A stretch of DNA of 64,000 nt from CBDFKS01 sp965248905 (lineage in GTDB: Bacteria > Chloroflexota > Dehalococcoidia > Lucifugimonadales > JAGWBF01). Both the position numbers and the translations under genes were made by a program. The notes beneath the pieces are model-generated. The model was not told the DNA's origin and searched no databases. It saw only the letters and a list, made by a program, of their open reading frames with translations. This document shows, one piece after another, positions 25,361-34,448 of the stretch; the stretch's first letter is position 1; the number at the start of each line of letters is the position of its first letter. The stretch spans positions 310,001 to 374,000 of the forward strand of contig CBDFKS010000007.1 of assembly GCA_965248905.1 (NCBI GenBank), written 5' to 3'.

Positions 25361-27052
25361 TTAGGAGACTATTTCCACGAATCGCAGTTTGGGAATGATT
25401 AGCGGTGTCAGGTAGTAGTTCTTTACCTCCGGCTTAATCAGCACGTATTGCTCTCCACTGTACCATAGCGGAATCCACGGCGCATCGTCGACTATCATCT
25501 GCTCTGCTTGATTATAAAGCTCGAACCTGCGGTCTTCTCGATTTTCGACCCTTGCCTGCTCTAATAGGTTGTCCACATTGGCGTTGCTGTACCCTGTGTG
25601 GTTGTTGCTGCTCTCACTGTGGAACAGCAGGTCCAGGAAGTTCTCAGGGTCCGGGTAGTCGGCAATCCAGCCGATCTGAAACATCTGAAAACGCCGCTTG
25701 ACCAGGTCCTGCAGGTACGTGGCAAACTCCGTTTGTTGTACCAGAACTTCGATACCTAGATTTTGTCGCCACATCTCCAGGATAACTTCCAGGTCCAGAC
25801 CAACGCTGGATCCGAAGCTTCCGGCGGTCGTGAGAATGATCCTTGGGAAATCTTCCATGTTCTCGCCGTATTTTGACTCCCTGAGCAGCTGTCTCGCCCG
25901 TTCTGGATCGTAGGTGTAGCCTTCCAGCCCGGAGCTGAAGGCAGGAAAGTCAGGAGGCAGAATACCTTGTGCCGGGATCACGAGACCGGCAAGCACCTCT
26001 TCGGCGATTACTTGCTTATCTATGGCGAAGTTCAGAGCCTGGCGTACCTTGGGGTCGTCGAAGGGTGGTTCCTTTATATTCATACCTATGTAATCGGTGC
26101 TGAACTGTGGGGGGGCTTGCATGAGTTCAGCGTTTAATGAGCTGCTGGGGTCCTTTATGCGGTCCAGGTCAGCTATGCCAACACCGGTAATGTGTATCTC
26201 ATCGTTCTCGTACATGAGCATGGACGTGCCGCCACTGAGTATGAAGCGCGCTTTGTCTAGGAGAGGTGGTCCAAGGTGATAGTTTTCGTTTCTAGCCAGC
26301 ACCAAAACTTCACCGGGAACGTACTCATCCAGCTTGAATGGGCCAGAGCCGTTGGGTTCTCGGAACCAACGGCGGCCGCTCTCGACGTTTTCTCTGTCAA
26401 GAACGAATGCGGTCGGGTAGGTTAGTTTGGCGAGGAAGTACGACTTGGGTGCATCTATTCTTATCTCGAGGGTATGATTGTCAATCACACGTACTCCAGC
26501 GACCTCGGTGGCGTCGCCCTTTAGCCTTTCCTTAACGCCAACTATGTCTCCCAGGTATTGGTCAACCACGGGAGCCGCCGTGCTTGGATTCGATGCTCGG
26601 TCCAGGGACCATTTGAAGTCATTGGCAGTAATCGGCTTACCGTTGTGGAATTTCGCGTCCTCTCGAATATGGAAGGTGTATATCGTACCGTCTCGACTGA
26701 TATCCCACGTTGCCAAATCGGGTACTATATTCAGGTTCGGGTCTATGGTGACCAAGCCCCCGAACACTTCTATGATGATAGCCGCTGAAGTGGCGTCCGT
26801 AGTCAGATGAGGGTCCAAAGTAGGAGGGTCATTCCAGATCCTGACCAGCGTTCCACCTTCAATCTTTTGCGCCGAGGTACTGGGTTCTGACACCTCTACC
26901 TGAACACGTTCGGTGGACTCAGTGGTTGAGGATGATGCCGCGGTTGTTCCGGCGGGTTCCTGTTCCTGTGCGGACCGCGAAGTCCGACCGCCTCCGCAAG
27001 CGGCTACTATCATAAGGGCGACTAAACTCAGTAGAAGGAGTTGCCATTTCAT
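25361..27052 (-). CDS. ABC transporter substrate-binding lipoprotein, SBP family 5
   Basis: Extracellular solute-binding protein of the peptide/nickel family, 563 residues. The N-terminus MKWQLLLLSLVALMIVAACG is a lipoprotein signal with lipobox VAAC, followed by a Ser/Thr/Glu-rich linker. SBP_bac_5 features are GGTLVRIWNDPPTLDPHLTT, YTFHIREDAKFHNGKPITAN, LDRASNP, DPKVRQALNFAIDKQVIAEE and the end PWIPLWYSGEQYVL. It opens a three-gene unit with two permeases; no ATPase gene follows, so the importer must borrow ATPases encoded elsewhere. Ligand class (peptide, nickel or sugar) cannot be told. Confidence 0.93.
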   Translation of the reverse strand: MKWQLLLLSLVALMIVAACGGGRTSRSAQEQEPAGTTAASSSTTESTERVQVEVSEPSTSAQKIEGGTLVRIWNDPPTLDPHLTTDATSAAIIIEVFGGLVTIDPNLNIVPDLATWDISRDGTIYTFHIREDAKFHNGKPITANDFKWSLDRASNPSTAAPVVDQYLGDIVGVKERLKGDATEVAGVRVIDNHTLEIRIDAPKSYFLAKLTYPTAFVLDRENVESGRRWFREPNGSGPFKLDEYVPGEVLVLARNENYHLGPPLLDKARFILSGGTSMLMYENDEIHITGVGIADLDRIKDPSSSLNAELMQAPPQFSTDYIGMNIKEPPFDDPKVRQALNFAIDKQVIAEEVLAGLVIPAQGILPPDFPAFSSGLEGYTYDPERARQLLRESKYGENMEDFPRIILTTAGSFGSSVGLDLEVILEMWRQNLGIEVLVQQTEFATYLQDLVKRRFQMFQIGWIADYPDPENFLDLLFHSESSNNHTGYSNANVDNLLEQARVENREDRRFELYNQAEQMIVDDAPWIPLWYSGEQYVLIKPEVKNYYLTPLIIPKLRFVEIVS

Positions 27053-27315
27053 AACGCTATCACTGTCTCCTCGCTATATCTGTTACTTGGGCTCCACTCA
27101 TGTCCAATGGCGCTACGGGTTCGCTGCAAGTTTCCCACTAATCAGGATGCCTTCATTTCATTGTAAATGCATCCTCTCTTTTGTTCAATGATAGCCGACG
27201 TTTGGCTTGCTATTTTTACGGGCCGCCTCGACACCTACTATACGTCACCTTGACACTGTCGACGGCTCATGCCTATTCTATATCTAAGGAAAGAATACTT
27301 AATCGTGATCGAACA

Positions 27316-28668
27316 ATGACTTCAATGATATCTTTACCTCTCCGAAAATGGTACCTGCTAGGGATATTACTGGCTGCATTTCTGATCTTATCCGCTTGCC
27401 GCACCGAGAGCGCCGATTCCAGCGAGCTTGCTTTGGTGTGGGAGGCGTGGGATGTTGTCAAAAGCTCTTACGTGGACGGACAATCTCTGGATTCAAAACA
27501 GGCTGCCGGCGGAATGATTACGAACATGCTGGATGCCCATGAGAAGCCGACTTACCCGTTTCTGACCGAGCTTGAGGATGTGAGGGGTCGGCGACCGAGG
27601 GATGTTCCTGCCGAGCTTACCGACGTGTGGAAGGCATGGACCCTTTTTCAAGAGAAGTGGCCGGAGGTCTCATCCGGAGACTTATCCAACGCAGCCATAT
27701 CTGGAATGCTGGGCAGCCTAGGCAGTACTTCAACGGCTCACTTGAACAATGAGGATTATCGGCGGGTGCAGCAGCGACTGGAGGGGAGCTACACCGGTAT
27801 CGGCGCATTCGTCGCAATGTTAGAGGACCAGTTCGTCATGTCGCCTATGGAGGAAAGTCCTGCTCTGAGGGCGGGCGTCGAGGTAGGGGATGTGGTGCTT
27901 GAGGTAGACGGTGAGCCGGTTGGGGGCAAAACGGTTGATGAGGTGATAGACCAGGTGCGAGGACCGGTTGGCACCAAGGTAACGATGCTCTTGGAACGAG
28001 CCGGAGAAGAGGAACCGATCGAGCTTTCCATAATCAGAGGGGATATCAGTGTGTCCACCGTGGACCGGCAGTTGTTGCCTGGCGCAATTGGCCACATCTA
28101 CATATCCGATTTTCGAGACAATACTCCTGACGAGGTATTGGATGCCATTGAGCAGCTACAACAGGTGGACATGTTAGCGCTCATCTTGGACCTCAGAGAC
28201 AACCCGGGTGGTTCCATCGAGTCCGCGCACAAGGTGGTAAGCCAGTTCCTGCCCGAGGGCCTCTTCATGTATGAGATTGATAAGGACGGAGTTAGAGCGG
28301 ACCGGCTTGTAGAGGAAGGTGGATTAGCGACCAAGGAACTACCTATGGTTGTACTGGTTAACCAGCTTACCGCCAGCGCTGCGGAGGCGGTGGCTGGCGC
28401 TATCCAGGACGCCGAAAGGGCAGAGATTTTCGGTACTAGCACATTTGGTAAAGGCTCAGCCAGCAAATTCGAGCAACTGAGCGACGGTTCCGCGATCTAT
28501 CTTCCGGTTTCTCACTGGTATACGCCCCAGGGTAGGCTTATAGAGGGCTCTGGGATAACGCCCGATACTGAAGTGGACTTTACTCCCGAAGACAGGTTAT
28601 CACAGGTAGATGTTCAGCTTGTGGAAGCCTACGACTATCTGAACAGCCTGCTTCCCCTTTTCCGTTAA
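27316..28668 (+). CDS. S41-family C-terminal processing peptidase, lipoprotein
   Basis: A CtpA/Tsp-like serine protease of 450 residues. The ATG at 27316 begins a lipoprotein signal (LRKWYLLGILLAAFLILSAC), so it is membrane anchored; longer upstream frames would disrupt this. Residues ~200-275 form a PDZ domain (SPALRAGVEVGDVVLEVDGE). The S41 catalytic core has ALILDLRDNPGG, the serine in VNQLTASAAEAVAGAIQDA and the lysine in FGTSTFGKGSASKF. The N-terminal domain repeats LVWEAWDVVKSSYVDG and VWKAWTLFQEKWPEV, a duplicated helical unit. Role: processing or quality control of exported proteins. It converges with the following zinc-ribbon gene. Confidence 0.92.
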   Translation: MTSMISLPLRKWYLLGILLAAFLILSACRTESADSSELALVWEAWDVVKSSYVDGQSLDSKQAAGGMITNMLDAHEKPTYPFLTELEDVRGRRPRDVPAELTDVWKAWTLFQEKWPEVSSGDLSNAAISGMLGSLGSTSTAHLNNEDYRRVQQRLEGSYTGIGAFVAMLEDQFVMSPMEESPALRAGVEVGDVVLEVDGEPVGGKTVDEVIDQVRGPVGTKVTMLLERAGEEEPIELSIIRGDISVSTVDRQLLPGAIGHIYISDFRDNTPDEVLDAIEQLQQVDMLALILDLRDNPGGSIESAHKVVSQFLPEGLFMYEIDKDGVRADRLVEEGGLATKELPMVVLVNQLTASAAEAVAGAIQDAERAEIFGTSTFGKGSASKFEQLSDGSAIYLPVSHWYTPQGRLIEGSGITPDTEVDFTPEDRLSQVDVQLVEAYDYLNSLLPLFR

Positions 28669-28687
28669 CGGTTTAGAAAGGTTAGTT

Positions 28688-28966
28688 CTACAACTGCTCC
28701 GACTGCTCCTCGTCCTCTCCCGTTGCTTCTTCCTGGCTCTCGGCCGCTGCCTGTTCCTGGCAGCTCATGCAGACATAGCTATCGGCCTGATCCAGCGCAA
28801 CCTCTGGCGATACGTTGCGTCTTCTCCCGCATACCGTGCAGGTTATAGCCTGTAGTGGGGAGGTTTGACCCGCAGAGGAGTCCTGCCCGGATCCGCGAAA
28901 ACCCTGATAGTCAGCGTCTTGGTTCTTTAACGCGAGAAACCGTTCTCTGTCTTTACGTTTACTCAC
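28688..28966 (-). CDS. small CxxC zinc-ribbon protein
   Basis: A 92-residue protein with a four-cysteine ribbon: ITCTVCGRRR and then YVCMSCQEQ, 21 residues apart. The N-terminus is basic (SKRKDRERFLALKNQDADYQ) and the C-terminus acidic. GTG 28966 was selected because GGAGGT lies 5 bases before it; the frame continues to 28987. It lies downstream of rplL on the same strand but separated by 170 bases. Function unknown; nucleic-acid binding is possible from the ribbon plus basic tail. Confidence 0.7.
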   Translation of the reverse strand: MSKRKDRERFLALKNQDADYQGFRGSGQDSSAGQTSPLQAITCTVCGRRRNVSPEVALDQADSYVCMSCQEQAAAESQEEATGEDEEQSEQL

Positions 28967-29135
28967 GTGCCACCTCCTAGTGGGCATCGCACGCTACAAG
29001 AGTATAGGTTATGCTTTTTCGATACCCCATTAGATGACATAATAGAGCCGTCACCCAGTAGCTGGACTCTTTGTCATCTTGAAGCCCGGTGTCTTATTCA
29101 CCGGGACAATCATCAGGGAATCGGCTGGCGTGGGA

Positions 29136-29528
29136 TTATTCGATTTTTACCGTGGCTCCCGCTGCCTCAAGGACCTCTTTTGATTTGTCAGCTTCGTCCT
29201 TGATCACAGCCTCTTTGACTCGCGCAGGCGCACTCTCCACTAGCTCTTTGGCCTCTCTCAGGCCCAGAGTAGTGATTTCTCGTACGGCCTTTATGACGTT
29301 GATTTTGTTGGCTCCTACATCCTGAAGTACAACGGCGAACTCGGACTGCTCTTCATCTTCGGGCCCGGGCGCTGCATCTGCTTGCGCCGCGGCTGCGGCA
29401 GGCGCTGCTGCCACCGCAACGGGAGCTGCGGCGGAAATCCCGAACTCGGACTCCATGTCCTTAACTAGCTCCGACAGGTCCAGTACCGACATCTGCTTGA
29501 TAGCCTCGAGAATCTCTTCCTTGGTCAT
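29136..29528 (-). CDS. rplL: ribosomal protein L7/L12
   Basis: The stalk protein of the large subunit that recruits translation GTPases. 130 residues: N-terminal dimerisation helix pair (EEILEAIKQMSVLDLSELVK), a long Ala-rich hinge (APVAVAAAPAAAAAQADAAP), and the C-terminal domain (EFAVVLQDVGANKINVIKAV, then REITTLGLREAKELVESAP). Follows rplJ by 24 bases and is presumably controlled together with it by the L10 leader. Confidence 0.97.
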   Translation of the reverse strand: MTKEEILEAIKQMSVLDLSELVKDMESEFGISAAAPVAVAAAPAAAAAQADAAPGPEDEEQSEFAVVLQDVGANKINVIKAVREITTLGLREAKELVESAPARVKEAVIKDEADKSKEVLEAAGATVKIE

Positions 29529-29552
29529 TTTGCGCTCCTTTCAGTTGACAAT

Positions 29553-30122
29553 TTAACTAGCGGCTTCCTGAGCCTTCAGTTGCTCCGCTCTTTGCTGGAG
29601 CAAAATAGTTAACGATGCTAGAGGTCCATTCAAGGTTCCTAGCAGCTTGTACAAGGGTGATTGAAGCTGGCCCATGAATGTAATCAACGGACTTTGGAAT
29701 TGTCCAAGCAGCTGGGCCACCAGTTGTTCCTTGGGTGGGATTTTCGGCAGTGCTGTGACTTGGTCTGGAGTGAGGGTCCGGCCCTCTAACACAGCTCCCT
29801 TTATAGCCAGGGGTGATCGGTTCACTCTGATGTATTCTTCCAGGGCCCTTGCTACGTTGATGGGGTCCTCGTAGCCGACGGCCAGGCACGTGGGCCCCTG
29901 AACTATGTCTTTGATCTGGGGTCTTCCTGCCGCGTCGGCTGCCAGGTAGGTCAGAGTGTTCTTCACCACCCTGTACTCGACGTTGCTCTCCCGCATTTTT
30001 CTTCGTAAGTCGGTCATAGCGTTAACGGAGAGACCCGTATAGTCGGTGGCCACGACTATTGTGGATTCGGTGAACTTCTGCTTGAGCTCCTCTACCTGGT
30101 CCATCTTTTTCTGTGTTGGCAT
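29553..30122 (-). CDS. rplJ: ribosomal protein L10
   Basis: Base of the ribosomal stalk, binds 23S rRNA and the L7/L12 dimers. 189 residues; QVEELKQKFTESTIVVATDY and LRRKMRESNVEYRVVKNTL are the globular domain and LAQQ-like helical C-terminus ends QRAEQLKAQEAAS, the L12-binding helix. The region upstream is an L10 leader, consistent with autogenous control by the L10-L12 complex. Confidence 0.97.
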   Translation of the reverse strand: MPTQKKMDQVEELKQKFTESTIVVATDYTGLSVNAMTDLRRKMRESNVEYRVVKNTLTYLAADAAGRPQIKDIVQGPTCLAVGYEDPINVARALEEYIRVNRSPLAIKGAVLEGRTLTPDQVTALPKIPPKEQLVAQLLGQFQSPLITFMGQLQSPLYKLLGTLNGPLASLTILLQQRAEQLKAQEAAS

Positions 30123-30138
30123 AAATTACACCTCTGAT

Positions 30139-30295
30139 AAAAAGCCCTGCACCTTCGGCACAGGGCTTTTCAAGCATATTCAGACCTGATGGTTTGGTAC
30201 CACTGGGTACCATACTGGTCGTGAATTGTCCCTGATCGCCTCGGCAGGCTAGACGCTTTAACTTCGAGATTCGAAGACCTGCTGTCTATGGCATC
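30139..30295 (-). promoter_or_regulatory. ribosomal protein L10 leader
   Basis: The 5' untranslated region of rplJ. Reading on the minus strand, CCATAGACAGCAGGT (near 30291-30277) and CCTGCCGAGGCG (30249-30238) match, from memory, the two conserved blocks of the L10 leader that pair to form the L10/L12-binding structure. An attenuator hairpin follows at 30140-30170. The L10-L12 complex probably represses rplJ-rplL through this element. Confidence 0.7.
30140..30170 (-). terminator. attenuator/intrinsic terminator of the rplJL leader
   Basis: AAAAGCCCTG and CAGGGCTTTT form a 10-bp stem, extended inward by wobble pairs around GAA, and followed on the minus strand by the T-run GCTTTTTATC. It lies 18 bases before the rplJ start, the expected place for an L10-leader attenuator. 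Confidence 0.75.
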
Positions 30296-30389
30296 CTAAT
30301 AATTGAATGACCGGTTACAACTTACCTCCAGGCCGGGCTATTGTCAATGGGCCTGACTTCTTTGCCGTAAGGTCCGTTCGTACGAAATC

Positions 30390-31106
30390 CTAAGACTCGG
30401 GTTTAAGGGTAATGAGACTAGGGAGGTCCAGCTTGACGCTTGGGCTCATGGTTGACTTGAGATAAGCTGACCTGATAAACGAGCCCTTGACCGCAGCTGG
30501 TCTGGCTCTCATCACGGAGTCGACCAACGATGCCACGTTCTCCAGAATCCTTTCGGGAGGAAAGCTGGTTTTGCCAACAGGGCAATGAATAATAGCCGTG
30601 CGGTCCATACGGTATTCCACACGACCCTTCTTCGCTTCATCAATGATACGGGGAAGGTCCCTTGGTTGGACCATGGTGCCTGTTCTCGGATTGGGCATGA
30701 GTCCTCGCCGACCCAATACACGGCCGAGGCGGCCTATTTTGCTCATGACATCCGGCACGGCAAGACCTACGTCGAAGTCGGTCCAGCCGTCCTCGATCTG
30801 CTTCATGAGATCGTCGTCCCCGACGAAGTCGGCACCAGCCTGCCGGGCTATGTCAGCGGCCTCTCCATTGGCGAACACCAACACTCGTGTTTCCTTGCCC
30901 AGTCCGTGGGGTAGTATGGTAACGCCTCGAACCAGTTGATCAGCGTGGCGAGGATCGGAGCTTGTGCGCAGGTGAATTTCAACGGTCTCATCGAATTTGG
31001 CCGTCGCAATCTCTTTGAGCACGGAAATAGCGTCCTGAAGTATGTAATCTTTTTCTGGGTCTATCTTACTTTGCGACTCTTGGAAACGCCTGCTATGTTT
31101 AACCAT
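30390..31106 (-). CDS. rplA: ribosomal protein L1
   Basis: Large-subunit protein at the E-site stalk. 238 residues, full length: KFDETVEIHLRTSSDPRHAD, the conserved GRLGRVLGRRGLMPNPRTGT and PAAVKGSFIRSAYLKSTMSP. Follows rplK by three bases (overlapping region of control). As in other bacteria it may repress its own operon by binding the mRNA, but no mimic site was identified here. Confidence 0.97.
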   Translation of the reverse strand: MVKHSRRFQESQSKIDPEKDYILQDAISVLKEIATAKFDETVEIHLRTSSDPRHADQLVRGVTILPHGLGKETRVLVFANGEAADIARQAGADFVGDDDLMKQIEDGWTDFDVGLAVPDVMSKIGRLGRVLGRRGLMPNPRTGTMVQPRDLPRIIDEAKKGRVEYRMDRTAIIHCPVGKTSFPPERILENVASLVDSVMRARPAAVKGSFIRSAYLKSTMSPSVKLDLPSLITLKPES

Positions 31107-31109
31107 GGT

Positions 31110-31538
31110 TTAATCCCCTGTCACTTCTATGCCCATGCTACGGGCGGTACCTTCTATTATCTTGATCGCCGTGTCGACCGAGCCCGCGTTGAGGTCTTTC
31201 ATTTTTAGTTCGGCGATCTGGCGGATAGCATTTCGGTTCACGCTGCCTATAACGTTCCGTCGAGCTTGATCGCTCCCTTTCTCTATTCCGAGGGATTTGC
31301 GCAGCAGCTCGGACGCCGGAGGGGTCTTGGTGACAAAATTAAAGGACCGGTCCTCGAACACCGTGATTTGCACTGGGATGATAGTTCCTGCCTGAGAGCC
31401 TGTACGCTCGTTGTATTCCTTCACGAAGGCCATGATGTTGACGCCGTGTTGACCAAGGGCAGGGCCCACGGGCGGCGCCGGAGTTGCCTTGCCTGCCTGT
31501 AGCTGGAGTTTTATGATCGCGCGTGGTTTCTTGGCCAA
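31110..31538 (-). CDS. rplK: ribosomal protein L11
   Basis: Binds the GTPase-associated region of 23S rRNA. 142 residues: AIIKLQLQAGKATPAPPVGP, LGQHGVNIMAFVKEYN and the C-terminal RNA-binding domain AEGTARSMGIEV-like end (IIEGTARSMGIEVTG). It lies 8 bases after nusG and 3 before rplA on the same strand. Confidence 0.97.
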   Translation of the reverse strand: MAKKPRAIIKLQLQAGKATPAPPVGPALGQHGVNIMAFVKEYNERTGSQAGTIIPVQITVFEDRSFNFVTKTPPASELLRKSLGIEKGSDQARRNVIGSVNRNAIRQIAELKMKDLNAGSVDTAIKIIEGTARSMGIEVTGD

Positions 31539-31546
31539 AGGTCCTC

Positions 31547-32110
31547 CTAGATTCTCTCCACCTGAAGGAAGTCCAGCTCTACGGGCGTCTCCCGCCCAAA
31601 GAAGGAGACCAGAACTCGGATCTTGCCTTTTCCAGCGTCGATATCACTCACAATACCAATGAAATCGGAAAAAGGCCCGGCGGCTATTCTAACCGACTGG
31701 CCCTTCTCAAAACCTATACTGACCTTGGGTGGGCCTGACTCTATCTGTTTTAATATAGCCTCTACTTCCTTGTCCTCTAGAGGCACCGGCTTCGGTCGTT
31801 TCTCCTGTTCATCCTCGGAGGACACGAAGCCAGTCACACCGGGAGTGTTCCTCACCACGTACCAGCTTTCGTCGTCCAGGCTCATTTGCACTAGGATGTA
31901 TCCCGGGAAGACCTTCTTCCGTTCAGGCCGGCGCTTGCCTTCCTTGAGAACAATCTCTTCCTCGGTGGGGACCACCACTTGGAATATTTTGTTTTGCATA
32001 TCCAGGCTTTGTATTCGCTGGTCCAGGTTTTTCTTTACGCGCTCCTCCTGTCCGGAGTAGGCGTGGATTATGTACCAGCGGACGTCTGTTGTATTTGTAC
32101 TGGTAACCAT
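31547..32110 (-). CDS. nusG: transcription termination/antitermination factor NusG
   Basis: RNA-polymerase elongation factor linking transcription to Rho and the ribosome. 187 residues with NGN domain (RWYIIHAYSGQEERVKKNL, KKVFPGYILVQM, VRNTPGVTGFV) and the C-terminal KOW domain (KGQSVRIAAGPFSDFIGIVS). Upstream of rplK in the usual secE-nusG-rplK-rplA order. Confidence 0.97.
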   Translation of the reverse strand: MVTSTNTTDVRWYIIHAYSGQEERVKKNLDQRIQSLDMQNKIFQVVVPTEEEIVLKEGKRRPERKKVFPGYILVQMSLDDESWYVVRNTPGVTGFVSSEDEQEKRPKPVPLEDKEVEAILKQIESGPPKVSIGFEKGQSVRIAAGPFSDFIGIVSDIDAGKGKIRVLVSFFGRETPVELDFLQVERI

Positions 32111-32171
32111 GGGCGTTTACCTTCCCTGTACCACGGAGGCTTAGATGTTTATCGCAGTTTGGTGAACGTAT

Positions 32172-32405
32172 TCAGCGGAGTATATATTCGCCGAACGTTT
32201 GACCAAGCACGAAGTCCAGTCCGGCCAGCAAGAATGCCGCCACAGCGGATATTAGGATAACTATCCAGGTTAGACGGGCTGTCTCTTCGCGGGTGGGCCA
32301 CACCGATTTTCTCAGCTCAGCCAGAGTTTCCTGGAAGAACTGGATTGGGCCTACCCTGCGTAAGGTATCGGAAGATATGAGTCCTCTTGTGGAAGATCTG
32401 GCCAC
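32172..32405 (-). CDS. secE: preprotein translocase subunit SecE
   Basis: Small essential subunit of the SecYEG channel. 77 residues from GTG 32405: the amphipathic segment FFQETLAELRKSVWPTREET is the conserved SecE motif, followed by a single membrane helix (TWIVILISAVAAFLLAGLDF). The start lies 4 bases after the rpmG stop. Confidence 0.95.
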   Translation of the reverse strand: MARSSTRGLISSDTLRRVGPIQFFQETLAELRKSVWPTREETARLTWIVILISAVAAFLLAGLDFVLGQTFGEYILR

Positions 32406-32409
32406 CCTC

Positions 32410-32580
32410 TTACCTCACTTCTCGATGCACCTTGTGGCCGTGGCAGCGAGGACAATATTTACGTAACTCCAGGCGTTGAGTGTCATTACGCCTGTTTTTG
32501 TTCGTAGTGTAATTTCGCTCTCGGCAATCGCCGCACGCTAAGGTGATTATGATTCTTACGTCGCCACCTTTTTTGGCCAT
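32410..32580 (-). CDS. rpmG: ribosomal protein L33
   Basis: 56-residue large-subunit protein, below common length cut-offs. It reads MAKKGGDVRIIITLACGDC, then RNYTTNKNRRNDTQRLELRK and ends YCPRCHGHKVHREVR. Both CxxC pairs (CGDC and CPRC) are present, so this is the zinc-binding form. Placed directly between tuf (3 bases) and secE (4 bases). Confidence 0.95.
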   Translation of the reverse strand: MAKKGGDVRIIITLACGDCRERNYTTNKNRRNDTQRLELRKYCPRCHGHKVHREVR

Positions 32581-32583
32581 TCT

Positions 32584-33786
32584 TTACTCCAATATCTTGG
32601 TAACCACTCCTGCACCCACAGTCCGGCCGCCTTCTCGTATGGCAAATCGCAGTCCGTCCTCCAGGGCTATCGGGTAGATGAGGTTAATGGTCATTTTAAT
32701 GTTGTCTCCCGGCATCACCATCTCTACCCCTTCCGGGAGTCGGATGTCGCCGGTGATGTCCGACGTCCTAATGTAAAATTGAGGCTTGTAGCCGTTGAAG
32801 AAGGGTGTATGTCGACCACCCTCTTCCCTACTGAGCACATACACCTCAGCCTCCGCTTTGACATGAGGCTCAATACTGCCGGGCTTGGCCAGGACCTGGC
32901 CCCGTTCCACTTGCTCACGGTCTACGCCTCGGAGAAGTACGCCAACTGCGTCACCAGCCTCAGAGGTGTCCAGCAATTTGTGGAACATCTCCAAGCCGGT
33001 GGCCACGGTCTTCTTTACCTCTCCAAATCCGACAATCTCTACGTCTTCACCCACATTGACCATGCCCCGCTCGACTCGACCGGTGACCACGGTGCCCCGG
33101 CCCTTAATGCCGAAGACGTCTTCGATGGGCATAAGGAATGGGCGGTCGGTAACCCGAGTAGGCAAGGGTATATACTCGTCCACGGTTTTCATTAGATCCC
33201 AGATTTTGCCACACCACTCGCATTCTTCCTTGCCGCATGCGCATTCCAGCGCCTTCAGCGCGCTAACCCTCACAATAGGCGTGTCATCTCCTGGGAAGTT
33301 GTACTGGTTGAGGAGGTCTCTAACCTCCAGCTCCACCAGCTCCAGCAGTTCTGGGTCCTCCATGGCGTCCACTTTGTTCAGGGCAACGACGATACTGGGA
33401 ACTTCGACCTGGCGAGCTAGCAAAATGTGTTCCCTGGTTTGGGGCATAGGGCCATCCGGGGCGCTAACCACTAAGATTGCCCCGTCCATCTGGGCTGCAC
33501 CTGTGATCATATTCTTTACATAGTCCGCGTGGCCGGGACAGTCCACATGGGCATAGTGGCGGTTCGGGGTCTCGTACTCGATGTGAGATATGGCTATGGT
33601 CAAGCCTCTAGCCTTCTCCTCGGGCGCGTTGTCTATATTCTCGAAGGCGGTGTAGTTAGAGCCCGTCCCAGCGGACTCGAGAACCCTTGTTATCGCTGAG
33701 GTCAGCGTGGTCTTACCGTGGTCCACGTGACCAATGGTTCCAACATTGACGTGGGGTTTGCTCCTGTCGAATTTCTGCTTTGCCAT
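32584..33786 (-). CDS. tuf: elongation factor Tu
   Basis: GTPase that delivers aminoacyl-tRNA to the ribosome. 400 residues from ATG 33786 (MAKQKFDRSKPHVNV); an upstream frame extension to 33855 runs into the tRNA gene and is not real. G1 GHVDHGKTTL, G3 DCPGHADYVKNM, G4 NKVDAM, plus domain II/III ending TVGAGVVTKILE. An insertion ALECACGKEECEWCGKIWDL with four cysteines in the G-domain is unusual for EF-Tu but is seen, from memory, in Chloroflexota and some others, and suggests a metal site. It is the first gene of the cluster after tRNA-Thr. Confidence 0.97.
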   Translation of the reverse strand: MAKQKFDRSKPHVNVGTIGHVDHGKTTLTSAITRVLESAGTGSNYTAFENIDNAPEEKARGLTIAISHIEYETPNRHYAHVDCPGHADYVKNMITGAAQMDGAILVVSAPDGPMPQTREHILLARQVEVPSIVVALNKVDAMEDPELLELVELEVRDLLNQYNFPGDDTPIVRVSALKALECACGKEECEWCGKIWDLMKTVDEYIPLPTRVTDRPFLMPIEDVFGIKGRGTVVTGRVERGMVNVGEDVEIVGFGEVKKTVATGLEMFHKLLDTSEAGDAVGVLLRGVDREQVERGQVLAKPGSIEPHVKAEAEVYVLSREEGGRHTPFFNGYKPQFYIRTSDITGDIRLPEGVEMVMPGDNIKMTINLIYPIALEDGLRFAIREGGRTVGAGVVTKILE

Positions 33787-33810
33787 ATGGTTCCTCTCCT
33801 TAGCTTCTAG

Positions 33811-33885
33811 TGGAGCCCACAGGCGGGATTGAACCGCCGACCCCGTTCTTACCAAGAACGTGCTCTACCGCTGAGCTATGTGGGC
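33811..33885 (-). tRNA. tRNA-Thr (GGT)
   Basis: Cloverleaf of 75 nt including an encoded CCA. Acceptor GCCCACA/TGTGGGC; D-arm TAGCTCAGCGGTAGAGCA; anticodon arm CGTTC-TTGGTAA-GAACG, anticodon GGT; T-arm GGCGGTTCAATCCCGCC. Lies 24 bases upstream of tuf on the same strand. Confidence 0.95.
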
Positions 33886-33922
33886 TCGCTATTTTTTGAT
33901 ATCTTGTTTGTGTTTAGATGCC

Positions 33923-34010
33923 TGGTGGAGGGGGTAGGATTCGAACCTACGAAGCCCTTCCGAGCGCCAGATTTACAGTCTGGTGGTTTAAACCACTCAC
34001 CCACCCCTCC
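33923..34010 (-). tRNA. tRNA-Tyr (GTA)
   Basis: 88 nt with encoded CCA and a long variable arm, a class II tRNA. Acceptor GGAGGGG/CCCCTCC; anticodon arm CCAGA-CTGTAAA-TCTGG, anticodon GTA; T-arm TAGGTTCGAATCCTA. Precedes tRNA-Thr and tuf. Confidence 0.95.
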
Positions 34011-34448
34011 GTGCCTACAGCCAGTGTAGCATAGTCTTTGTTGCTAGCCAATAGTCACTAACCCTGGTGCAAGTGCTGAAATAACCGTCAAGCAACTCGA
34101 TGCTTAAATGCCAGACTGGCTATCAACCAGGTTAATACCTTCAAATGATGTAATGGCATATCGCAACAAGGCCCCGACTTAGCGGGGCCACGTTTGGGGA
34201 CACGCCTCACATTCAATAGTATATGAACGGTGGGTAAAAAAGTCAATATCGTTGGCCAGGTTAGGCAGGGCCTTTGTGACGTAGTTCTACCGTGGTTAGG
34301 AGTCTCACCCTACCATTTGGTATCAAGCGTTCAACCGGTGCTGTTATGGTATAATCCCGTCGTACTCAATCCCAGTAACGAAATGGCCTTCTGTGCTGTT
34401 ACACAATCCCACCTGTTGGGAGCAGATTGGGCCAGGAAGAGGGCAAAA
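34011..34448. other. intergenic region upstream of tRNA-Tyr and the LLM gene
   Basis: About 440 bases between divergent units. The hairpin GGCCCCG-ACTTAG-CGGGGCC at 34170-34189 is the only structure noticed; it is followed by TTGTT on the minus strand, a weak terminator at best. A frame from 34230 reads into the LLM gene but its first 73 codons have no family resemblance. Confidence 0.5.
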
